From assembly GCF_933775445.1 (NCBI RefSeq), contig NC_065874.1, positions 28,714,501-28,778,500 on the forward strand: 64,000 nt of DNA. The letters run 5' to 3'. This DNA comes from Argentina anserina (taxonomy: Eukaryota > Streptophyta > Magnoliopsida > Rosales > Rosaceae). The notes beneath the pieces are model-generated. The model had not been told where the DNA came from, did no database searches, and saw nothing but the letters and a program-made list of their open reading frames with translations. The translations under genes and the position numbers were made by a program. This document shows, piece by piece, positions 50,860-60,681 of this stretch; position 1 is the stretch's first letter; the number at the start of each line of letters is the position of its first letter.

Positions 50860-51573
50860 AAATTGCCAATGCTTGTTACTGCAGAATTCTTGAATGGTCG
50901 TCAGTTTTCCATCCATGAAGGAAGCAATCATCCTCTGTTGCTTCTTCTATATACCAGCATTTGGAGTAACATGCATGATGAGCCTTTGGGAGGTATGGAT
51001 TCATACAAAAGCATTCTATTTGCTTTGATTTAGAAGGGAAACAAATTATAATGTTTGACATATATTAAGCACTCATCCGGCCTTATCAGTTTCACACCAG
51101 GTCTCTGATATTAATATATTACCATAATTACAGCAATAATACTTGAAGCTTTGCCTTAAATAATGGATTTAGTGTGATGTTCTTCTTCTTCTTCTTTTAT
51201 TTTTGGTAGACCATAGTTCACGAAATGAAGTTTTGAACAATAGAGTAGGGTAATAAAAGTAGGCATTCTATACCATACCCCTCTTAAATGCATAGATTAT
51301 AAAGGGAAAGTAAGTGACACAGTTTAAAGTCTTGCCATTGGAGATGCTATTACCAGTAGTGTAGTTTACGACATAGAAATGCAACACCTGAAATAATAAG
51401 AATTCTTATGAAAAAGTTTCAAAGTCTCAAATAGGTAGCAGATTAACTCTGACTCTCTCCATTTGGTTCACCAATTCCTATCGATCCCCTTCTTGTGTCT
51501 ATTTTCAGCTCAATCTCCTTTTTGTTGCTGGTTTCTGGCTAGTTATTGAGAGTACGTTCTTTGGTGCTTTTTA
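50860..51573. other. Spacer between the DHHC gene and an NLR pseudogene
   Basis: Probably holds the DHHC 3' UTR and the former promoter of the NLR copy. A short CTT run lies near 51182-51200. No other feature is seen. Confidence 0.5.
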
Positions 51574-53862
51574 ATGGCTTTGAGAATCCCAAGTGCTTCT
51601 GCTCATTAGTGGAAGCATGATGTATTTTCGAGTTTCAGGGGTGAAACTCGTCATGGTGTTGTGTCCCAATTATATGATGAATTGGAAAGCACAGGGATGA
51701 ACACATTCATGGATGAAGAAGAGCTGGAAGTAGGGAAGGCCATTTCTCCAAATCTGCTAATGGCAATTGAAAATTCAAGGTTTGCTATTGTTGTTCTGTC
51801 GCAGAACTATGCTTCTTCTCCTTGGTGTTTGGATGAACTCACAAAGATTCTTCAATCCATGGAAGGAAGGGACATAATTCTGCCAATTTTTTTATCATGT
51901 AGATCCTTCTCATGTACGACATCAACTGGGAAGTTTTGCAGAAGCCTTTACTAAGCATGAAGAAAGTTCTAGGCAAAGCAAAGAGAAGTTGGACTAGTGG
52001 AGACTTGCTTTGAAAAATGTTTCCGATCTCTCTGGATGGGATACCAAGAATTTGCGGTAAGGAACTAAGGATCATATGCCTGTACTTTTGGAATTACTAT
52101 TTTCATTATAATTATCTGACCCTTTGATTGCATTTTAGGTCCGAAAGAGAACTTGTTAAACGCATTGTGAAATTTGTCTGCAATAAGGTACTTCAGAAAT
52201 CTACCAAGCTGTATGATGTATCAAGGACAGTAGCTATACAATGTGGTGGTCTCCCACTTGCATTAATCACAGTTGCTCAGGCACTTGGTGATAAAGACAT
52301 AGAAAACTGGAAAGAAGCAGCTCAACGACTAGACAGGTCCCAAATTGAGGGAGATGTATACAAATGCATAAAGTTCAGCTATGATTACTTGAGATCTGAT
52401 GATGCCAAATCAATCTTCTTGCTTTCCTGCCTATTCCGAGGGGACTATGATATCCCATCTGAATACTTGCTCAAATATGCAATCGGTAAAGGGTTGTTTC
52501 AAGACGTCAGCATAATCCAAGAAGCTAGAGCTGCAGCGAATTTGGTGATAAAGTCTCTTAAAGCTTTCAGCCTACTTTTGGAAGGTACAAAGGAGGGATG
52601 TGTAAGGATGCATGATGTCGTGCGCGTTGTAGCCTTGTCAATTTCGTTTTCTGAAGATGGTCATAAATTTTTGGTGAAAGCTGGTTGTCAATTACAACGT
52701 TGGCCAAAGATCATAGCGCATGGAGGCTACTCTGTTATCTCACTGATGAGGAACAAAATTTGCAATCTTCCCAAAGAGACGGCAATGCTCAAAACTCCAT
52801 ATTTTGTTACTACAAAATAATGCTGGTATACGTGTGATCCCAAGTAAGTTTTTTCAGAGTATGAATGGACTGATGGTCCTGGATCTTAGCAGCTCCACCA
52901 GTATCTTATCTCTACCCTGGTTGTTGGGTCTCCTCACCATTCTCCAAGGTTTGTATTTGGATTATTGCAATAAGATCATTGACATATCCATATTGGTAAG
53001 AAACTTGAAATTCTTAGTATGAAAGAATCTCCTTTTGAGGAGTTGCCAAGAGAAATAGAAGATTTGACCAATCTAAGGGATGCTGGACTTAAGTGGGAGT
53101 TTTATTGGTAGAGTTCCATCTGATATAATGTCAAAGTTATTTAAATTAGAAGAATTATACATGCAAGGTAATTTTGGGGACTGGGGGAGAGGACGATACA
53201 ACACTAGTGCTGGTTTTGATGAATTGACTAGCTTGCAGTATTTAAACATTTTGAAGCTTTGCATATCTGATGCACAAAAATGTTGTACTCAACTTCAATT
53301 GGATAGTTTCCGATATATGTAACAGCAGAGAATCACCATCTAGAGACTACTCTTCAAAACCATACATTTCACATGATCTTTCAGGAACTACAATCAACAC
53401 AGTACCTAAAGTGCTGAGAAAGCAGGATGGTTTATCAAAGTGGTTGCTGAGAAAGCAGAGAAACTACAGTACCTAAAGTGCAAAAGCCTGAAGAACGTTC
53501 TTGTGGAACATGACAAAGGGAGGTTATGTGGACTGAAGTATCTAGCTGTAATTGGTCCCCATGAGTGCTTGGGAGTGTTGATGGAAACAATCACACAGGT
53601 GCCAAATGTACCTGTGTTCGAGAACTTGGAAGAGTTGCATCTCCTTGGTGTGAGTTTTCTGAAGGAGTTATGTGTTGGTGAATTACCACATGGATCTTTA
53701 TTCAATCTGAAGTCATAAAAGTGGAATATTGCCATGATTTGATGAATGCACTTTTGCAATCAAATTTGTTGCAAAGACTACAAAATCTGGAAAAACTTCA
53801 CTGTGAAGATATGATTATCATGGAGTATGTCTTTGGATTTGAAGGGCTGGAGCCAGAGGTTT
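51574..53862 (+). pseudogene. TIR - CNL-type NB-ARC - LRR pseudogene
   Basis: Exon 1 runs from ATG 51574 to 52056 and encodes a TIR domain (KHDVFSSFRGE ... SSPWCLDELTKI, the presumed catalytic Glu kept). Exon 2 starts at 52139 with the same phase-2 junction as the intact NLR (R|SERELVKRIV). Lesions: TAG at 51607, loss of the Asp codon in the FRGEDTR motif, an extra T in a T run near 51890, and a TAG at the exon-1 end (LD*WRLAL). A large deletion takes the protein straight from VCNKVLQ to KSTKLYDVSRTVA, removing P-loop, kinase-2 and RNBS-B/C. GLPLALITVAQAL, the RNBS-D-like FLLSCLF and MHDVVRVVA remain. The LRR part (52804-53860) is split over several frames. More diverged from the intact gene than the 43-45 kb copy. 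Confidence 0.92.
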
Positions 53863-55007
53863 TAAAGGACTAATGAAATTTATAATTTCATTAGTCCTAC
53901 TTAAAAACATTTGCCTTTTCTTTTTCCCCAGTTCAGCAGGTTCATACAATTCCGATTATCCCATAATTATATTTCCAAGGACATGCTCGGTTTGCAGATA
54001 TAATTCGTTTTGCATTTAAACATTTTTTTTTTAAATTCTGATTGTGCAATTGGTAATTTTCCCTTTAACAAATCCCTAATTTTTTTTTTAAACCAAAAAT
54101 TTATTTTCTTGGTTAACCTTTGTACACTGAGCAATAGTATCCCCAATACCTTTTTTTTTTCTCGGTAATCAACTTTGTGTGAAATGATAAAACAAATTGG
54201 AAATCGTCTTTTTCCAGTTCCATTACTTTTCATTAGGGCTGGGACCGGTACGGTTCGGTTCGGGATTCGGCCGATACCGATACCGATAATTTATTCGGTT
54301 TCAGTTTGAGATCGTAAATTTGAAACTTAATACCGAACCGACCCCGTACATATCGATTCAGGATGGGTTCAGTTCGATAAAATTGTACACTTTTGCAGTA
54401 TTTCTATCTATTTATAACTATTAGCTAATGTAAATTAACATTCTAAGTCTTTAAAAGTACAATGTAGACCTAAAAAACTAAAAAAATATATTGAAAATGC
54501 ATATATTTAATATATTTTATACATTCGGTACGAATTATACATATACTGAACCATACCGTTTATAAAATTCGGTATTAGGTTCGGTATGGGACAAAGACAT
54601 TTTACCGATTCGTCCCGACCTGTCGGTATTCGGTACGAGACGATCGGTTTCGGTACCAACTCCCACCCCTACTTTTCACCAATTACAGGTATGCATATTT
54701 ATGGATTCTTGTGATCTCTGATACACTACATTTTCAATCATGTTTATCTTAGCTTGAGTACTGTACTGTGATGTTTTTGTTGCTTATTAGATAATAATCA
54801 TTAGTTACATTTTGCTTTGTCTGGTTGTGTTGTGTTCTTTTGTGTACGTAATTGCCATGAAAGTGTTTGGTTCAAGAAAGTGTTCAACACTCTTTTCATC
54901 AACGTTTGTATGTTGCATTCTGGTTTAGCAAAAGCAAAAATTTCTGACAATGCTTTTGGTTCTACCTTTCTTTTATTTCCTCTCCGTTTCTAAATGGTAA
55001 CTTATGA
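53863..55007. other. Spacer with a hAT MITE and a short palindrome
   Basis: 53868-53900 is a near-perfect palindrome (AGGACTAATGAAAT and its complement around TATA). T-rich stretches follow at 54020-54160. The hAT MITE at 54234-54671 is listed separately. No gene is seen. Confidence 0.6.
54234..54671. mobile_element. hAT MITE (438 bp) with TSD
   Basis: The ends are TAGGGCTGGGACCGGTAC and, inverted, TAGGGGTGGGAGTTGGTACC. The target duplication is CTTTTCAT (54226-54233) / CTTTTCAC (54672-54679), 7 of 8 identical. Both ends carry clustered CGGTTCGGT / CCGATACCG motifs, like the subterminal repeats of Ac-family hAT elements. Non-coding. Confidence 0.88.
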
Positions 55008-55860
55008 ATCAGATAATGAGCAAAGACATGGACAACATCATTTTAGCTGGGCAGCATACCAAGGACATCCTCGAGAGCCTGCCTCAGAATGTCAGAGAGC
55101 GGGTTGAGGTAATTAAAGAAATTGAGAACCAACATCAAGAATTGGAGGCCGAGTTTTTTAAAGAGCGAGCTTTACTTGAAGCTAAGTATCATAAATTATA
55201 TTAACCTCTATACAGCAAACGATACTTAATTGTGAATGGTGGTTGCCACTGATGCAGCAGCAGATCAAGAGGACAAAACTACAAAAGAGAGAGGAGTGCC
55301 TAATTTCTGGCTCAATGCATTGAAGAACAATGAAGTGCTAGCCGATGAGATTACCGAGTGTGATGAAGGAGCTCTCAAGTATCTCAGAGACATCAAGTGG
55401 TTTAAGATACATAATTCCAAGGGGTTCAAACTTGAATTCTACTTTGACACCAATCCATTTTCAAAACTCTGCTTTGGCAAAGACATATCACATGATTGAT
55501 GATGAACCATACAGTGCAGCAGGGACAGATATTGGATGGTATCCGGGAAAATGCCTGACACCGAAGATTGTTAAAAAGAAAAGTAAGAAGGGATTGAAGA
55601 ATTCTAAGCCTCTGACTAAAACGGAAAATTGTAAAAGTTTCTTCAATTTCTTCAGTCCACCTCAAGTGTCCAAGGACGATAAAGTTATTGATGAAGGTGC
55701 TGCCCAGGAACTCAAAAACCAGAGGAAACAAGACTGATGTCGGGTCAACCATTTGTTATAAGATCATCCCACATGCAGTTTCATGGTTCACTGGAGAAGC
55801 TTTGGGAAGATGATTTGGGAGACTTGGAAGTTCCCAACATTCGTGATGAAGTAGTTAGGC
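55008..55860 (+). pseudogene. NAP1-like (nucleosome assembly protein) processed pseudogene
   Basis: Three frames in turn encode most of a NAP domain without introns. They read [20 protein letters not shown], then [17 protein letters not shown] and [12 protein letters not shown], then [20 protein letters not shown] and [11 protein letters not shown], and finally KIIPHAVSWFTGEAL. NAP1 proteins are histone H2A/H2B chaperones. Plant NAP1 genes have many introns, so a continuous copy points to a reverse-transcribed mRNA. Lesions: TAA instead of a Gln codon after KYHKLY (near 55202), frameshifts near 55235 and 55475, and a frameshift at 55735. The N-terminus and the acidic tail are missing. No clear poly(A) or target duplication was found, so retroposition is inferred from intron loss alone. 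Confidence 0.88.
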
Positions 55861-56358
55861 CATGATATTGGTTGAAGCATATTAAGAATTTGAAATTCAT
55901 GTTTAAGTTGCTTTAATATCCATGATATATGTAATTTTGGTTCAAAACGAAAAAAGGATTATCAAGGACTCTTATCAAATTGGCTCATCAAATTCCTTTA
56001 TTCTAAGCAGAGGTCTTTTTTTGTTTTTGATGTTTCAACCAGAGCTTGTGTTCCCGACAAATGGCCCTCCTTTCAGTTCCACTTCTCTCAAGTAGTTCTC
56101 CATGCTGTGATGGGGGTTTGATATATCATGTATGCTGTTAATCCTATTGTATGTGTTTTTAGTCCCTCAGAGAGACCCATAACTACAATACCCTAGTCTT
56201 ATTGTTGTTGTTTTGTTTTTAATTGTTTTTGATAAGCAAATGAAAGAGCAACAGCAAAGGAAGATCAAAAGGTGGGAAACCTAGGTCAACCGTCAACCCA
56301 TTTCAATTCACACTCTATGTAGTGGGATCGCATCATTTGAAGTCTTCACTATCTATTA
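55861..56358. other. Spacer, nothing recognised
   Basis: Between the NAP1 retrocopy and the hAT element before the intact NLR. No coding or repeat signal was identified. Confidence 0.5.
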
Positions 56359-56366
56359 TTTCCCTC

Positions 56367-57039
56367 TAGAGGTGAAAAAATGGGCCGAAAATCTGAACCC
56401 AGCACAGCCCGACATGTTAAAAGTCGGTCCGGCTCGGCACCTGCCCATTTTATAATGGGTCAGACTGAGTCGAGATATTTTAGCCCATGTACCCGGTCCA
56501 GTCTGGGTCCGTTTTGAGTCCGTCACGGTTCGGACACGATAAATTTATAGGCCGGCCTGTTAAACACATAATTTTATATTATTTATATAAATATTTAAAT
56601 AATTATCATTATTAAACTTGAATATTAGAACTTTTAAATTAAAATGTTTTGATTATTTGATTATTTTAATTACAATATTTTACAAATATTATCAAAATAG
56701 TTAAAAAAAACGTCTTTTTGACATACATAATGTTTTAAAAATAAAATTATAAAATATGTTGTATTATTTTATTTATTTTATTATTCTAAAATAGTTATAT
56801 AAAACAAATATTTTAATTATATAATATTATTTTATTATATTTGTGTCTTATAATGCTAATGAGCCGAATCCGGCCCGATATAGGCATATGCCATAAATCG
56901 GGCCGGACTTGATGTTTAAGCAAATTGATCGGCTTGAGTCCGACACGATAAATAAATGGGCCGGCCCAAATAACACGTCACGATTTCAGTCCGCATAAAA
57001 TAGACCGTGCGGTCCGGCCCCGCCGTTTGCCACCACTCA
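56367..57039. mobile_element. hAT MITE-like element directly upstream of the intact NLR (673 bp)
   Basis: Ends of the type TAGAGGTGAAAAAATGGGCC and, inverted, TGAGTGGTGGCAAACGGCGG. The 8-bp flanks are TTTCCCTC (56359-56366) and CTTTCCTC (57040-57047), 6 of 8 identical. GGCCGG / GGCCCG subterminal repeats lie at both ends with an AT-rich middle. The exact boundaries are less sure than for the 54.2-kb MITE. Its right end is under 80 bp from the NLR start codon, so it probably forms part of that gene's promoter or leader. Confidence 0.7.
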
Positions 57040-57116
57040 CTTTCCTCGGTTCTTATCTGTACTGTCTGGTTTCGGCTTCGCTCCTCAGTTATTGACTTTT
57101 GTTTGGTTTAACTTCA

Positions 57117-60100
57117 ATGGCCTCGAGCAGCCAAACAGCATCCTCATCCCATCTTCCATCAGCATTCTCATCTCCTCCTGGGTGGAATAAGTACGATGTA
57201 TTTCTGAGTTTCAGGGGTGAAGACACCCGCAGGACTATCGTCTCCTCTTTATACCACGAACTTCGAAACAGAGAAATTGAAGCGTTTATGGATGACACAG
57301 GGCTGATCAGGGGCACGTCTATTTCTCCGATTCTTCTAGCAGCAATCCAAGAATCCAGGTCAGCGATCGTTGTTCTCTCACCAAATTATGCTGATTCTAA
57401 ATGGTGTTTAGACGAACTGGCAATGATCATTCAATGCATGGAAAATAATAGCACAACAGTGATTCCAATCTTCTATGATGTGCTTCCCCATGATGTGCGA
57501 CATCAGAGGGGGAGTTTTGCAAAAGCCTTCACTAGGCACTTAGAAAGATTCGCACAAGAAGATGATAAGTTGAACCAGTGGAGAGCTGCTCTGACAAAAG
57601 TTGCAGGTCTCTCTGGCTTCGAATCAAACAAATATAGGTGAGATTTTCTTAGCCTTAACAGAGTTATGTATGTCATGTGTTGGGGATCTATATTGGTCTG
57701 ATGATTATTTGGCTCTTGTTTCTTGTAGTTCTGACTTAGAACTTGTCCGAGACATTGTGGAAACGGTGTGCAATGAATTACGACCTATTGATGTTCAGTG
57801 GGCACTGTCGTCTACCGGAGATTTTGTAGCATTTGAAGCAACAAGACGAGCCATGAACAAAGTAATGAGGGCACTTCAAGATGATGAGATCACGGCCATT
57901 GGAGTCTTTGGAATGGGAGGCGTTGGCAAGACAAGTATGGTGAAACATGTTGGTGCACAAGCCCGGAAACTTGGTCTTGTTCATCATGTGATTATGGCTG
58001 TTGTGTCCCAAGCACCTAATTTGAGAAATATTCAAGGTACACTGGCTGATCTGTTAGGGTTAAAATTGTTAGAGGAGACAGTTTTCGGGAGAGCGGTTAG
58101 ATTGATGGAGAAAATAATGAAGGGAAGTAGAATCCTTATAATCTTGGATGACATTTGGGAGAGAATAGATTTGTCTAGCATTGGAATACCAAGCCATGAT
58201 GAGCTTCAAAGGTGCGGTTCGAAAATCATATTCACCACGAGGAGATTGAGTGTTTGCCATACCATGGAGAGCCAAGAAATCATTCCTCTCCAAGTCTTAT
58301 CAGAAGAAGATGCTTGGAACCTATTTCAGAAGAAAGCAAGAACGCCCTTACATGAATCAACAAACTTGTATGGTGTAGCACGCACAGTAGCAAGAGAATG
58401 TGCTGGTCTCCCAATTGCAGTGATAGCAGTTGCCAGGGCACTTGGAGATCAAGATTTAGATGATTGGTGGGAAGCAGCTTATCGTCTAAAGGCTGGTCAG
58501 CCGGCCAACTATGAAGATGAGAGGGATGTGTTCAGATGTATAAAGCTAAGCTATGATTACTTGAGACCTGATGATAACAACATTGCCAAGTCATTGTTCT
58601 TGCTTTGCTGTCTATTCCCTGAAGATTTTGAAATCAAGGTCGAAGACTTGTTGGTGTATGCTATTGGAATAGGACTATTTCAAGATGCTGAAACAATTAG
58701 AGAAGCCAGAGCAAAAGCTCATTTGGTGGTCAAGTACCTTAAAGCTTCTAGCTTGGTTTTGGATAGTGCATACCACGGATTCGTGAAGATGCATGATGTC
58801 ATTCGAGATGTGGCCATAACAATATCATCCGAGGTTGGCCCAAGATTTTTCGTTAAAGCTGGTTGTGAATTACAGAGTTGGCCTGCAATTCATAATGCAC
58901 ATGAAGGCTACTCTGCGATCTCGCTAATGAGGAATCAAATTCATAAGCTTCCGGAAAGGTTGGTATGTCCAAAACTCCAGCTTTTGTTACTACAAAGTAA
59001 TGATAATATAAATGAGATCCCAATTCCTTTTTTTCAAAGTCCAAATGAATTGAGGGTTTTAGATATTAGTGAGACTGGTATATTGTTACTACCTTCATCA
59101 TTAAGTCTCCTAACCAACCTGAAAGCTTTGTATTTAGATAATTGCAAGAGGATAGTTAACATCTCCTTGCTTGGAAAGCTGAAAAACCTTGAAATTCTCA
59201 GTATGAAAAACCTTGGAGGAATTCGTCATAAACAATTGCCGAAAGAAATCGGGTGCTTGACCAGTCTAAAGAAGTTGGATGTCACCAATGCATGTTTTGA
59301 AACAGTTCCATCTAAAGTATTATCAAATCTGAAGGTATTAGAAGAATTGTACATGAAATGTGATTTTTGCAACTGGGGTAGTAGTCTTGTTGCAGGAGGC
59401 TTATTTTCTTTTGTTTTTGGCAAGAATGCTAGTTTTGACGAGTTGACAGGCTTGTTGCATTTGAACAGTTTGAAAGTTGACATACATGATGTAAATTGCC
59501 TGCCTCCAGAGGTCAGCTCCAATCCATATTGGGTTAACTTTGATATATGTATCGGTTGGAAAGAACATATGGAACAGTCCTACTACGGGCGCTTTTTTGA
59601 GAGGAAGCTAAATGTGAGGTTGGATGCAGAGTGGCATCTCTCTCGGTATCTGACTCTAAACACAAGCATTGAAACTCTGCCGGATTGGTTTATTCACTTG
59701 GTGACAGAGAAAACAAAGATGCTAGAGTACATAGGGTGCAGAAACTTGGAGAACCTCCTTGTGGACCACGACCGTGGGAGACTAAAGGTGCTCCAGTTTC
59801 TTGCTGTGATTGAGTGCCATATGGATGTGTTGATGAACTCGGTTCACAGTGAACCTGTGTTTGAGAGCTTGATATATTTGTTTCTTGAAGGGCTCTATGG
59901 ACTTGAGAAGTTATGCATTGGTAACTTAGCACCAGGGTCACTGTGCAATCTTAAGTTGTTAAATGTGAGAAATTGCCTGGAATTGGAGGATGTGCTGTTA
60001 ACATCAAATTTGCTGCCCATGCTACAAAATCTGGAGACATTACATTGTGAGTACTCAAAGGACGTGAGAGTAACTAAAATGGAATATGTGTTTGATTGTG

Positions 60101-60681
60101 CAATGCTGGAGCCGGAAGAAATCATCTTACCAAAATTGAGGGAGATAACATTATGTTATATTATGAACCTAAAAGGCATATGCTATGGTCATCCTCCTAG
60201 GGGAGTCTTCTGTAATCTGAACAGTTTGGCAATTCGTGGCTGCCAGAAACTGAAATATCTGTTTGAATACAAGGTAGCTCAATCTCTTTTCCAATTGGAA
60301 CTCCTTTGGGTGGAGGAGTGCTCTGACTTGGAAACTGTTACTGAAACAAGCTGGGAGACGAAAATTATGGAGGAGTGGCCTGAGTTTGAAGCAGTTACAG
60401 AAGCAAGCTGGTTAACTATCAATAAGCTATGTTTTCCAAAATTGAAAGAAATATATTTGAGTAGTCTTCCACAGCTCACATGGATCCAAGGGAGCTTTGA
60501 GTGTCCTTCGTTGGAACACTTGTATGTGTACAAGTGCCCCAGACTTCCAGACCTTGTTGCTTCTGACTTCCAAAGCAAGAGCCACGTTAAAGCCAATGAT
60601 GAAGGACATTTTGCGATTATATTTGAAAGGTATGTTCATAAGGTTTATTTTTGTTTTTTGTTTTCTTATGTTTTCTGTTAA
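57117..60681 (+). CDS. TIR - (CNL-type) NB-ARC - LRR immune receptor, intact
   Basis: Exon 1 is 57117-57637 and exon 2 starts at 57729 (GT/AG, phase 2, restoring a Ser codon). Read to the TAA at 60681 it is 1157 aa. TIR: residues 26-165 (YDVFLSFRGEDTRR, WCLDEL with E100 at the position of the NADase catalytic Glu). NB-ARC: P-loop GMGGVGKT 235-242, kinase-2 IILDDIW ending in W317, GLPIA 400-404, RNBS-D-like FLLCCLFPEDF, MHD 528-530. LRRs fill residues 540 to about 1140. The Trp after LDDI and the RNBS-D form are CNL-type, as in the At4g27190/RPS2-like group, although the N-terminus is TIR. No coiled coil is seen. At 60629 a donor (AG|GTATGT) can splice in phase to 61500, adding LLDFSCLLL before a stop at 61530; the true 3' end is therefore uncertain. 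Expected role: intracellular effector recognition. A W-box core TTGACT lies at 57092-57097. Confidence 0.93.
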
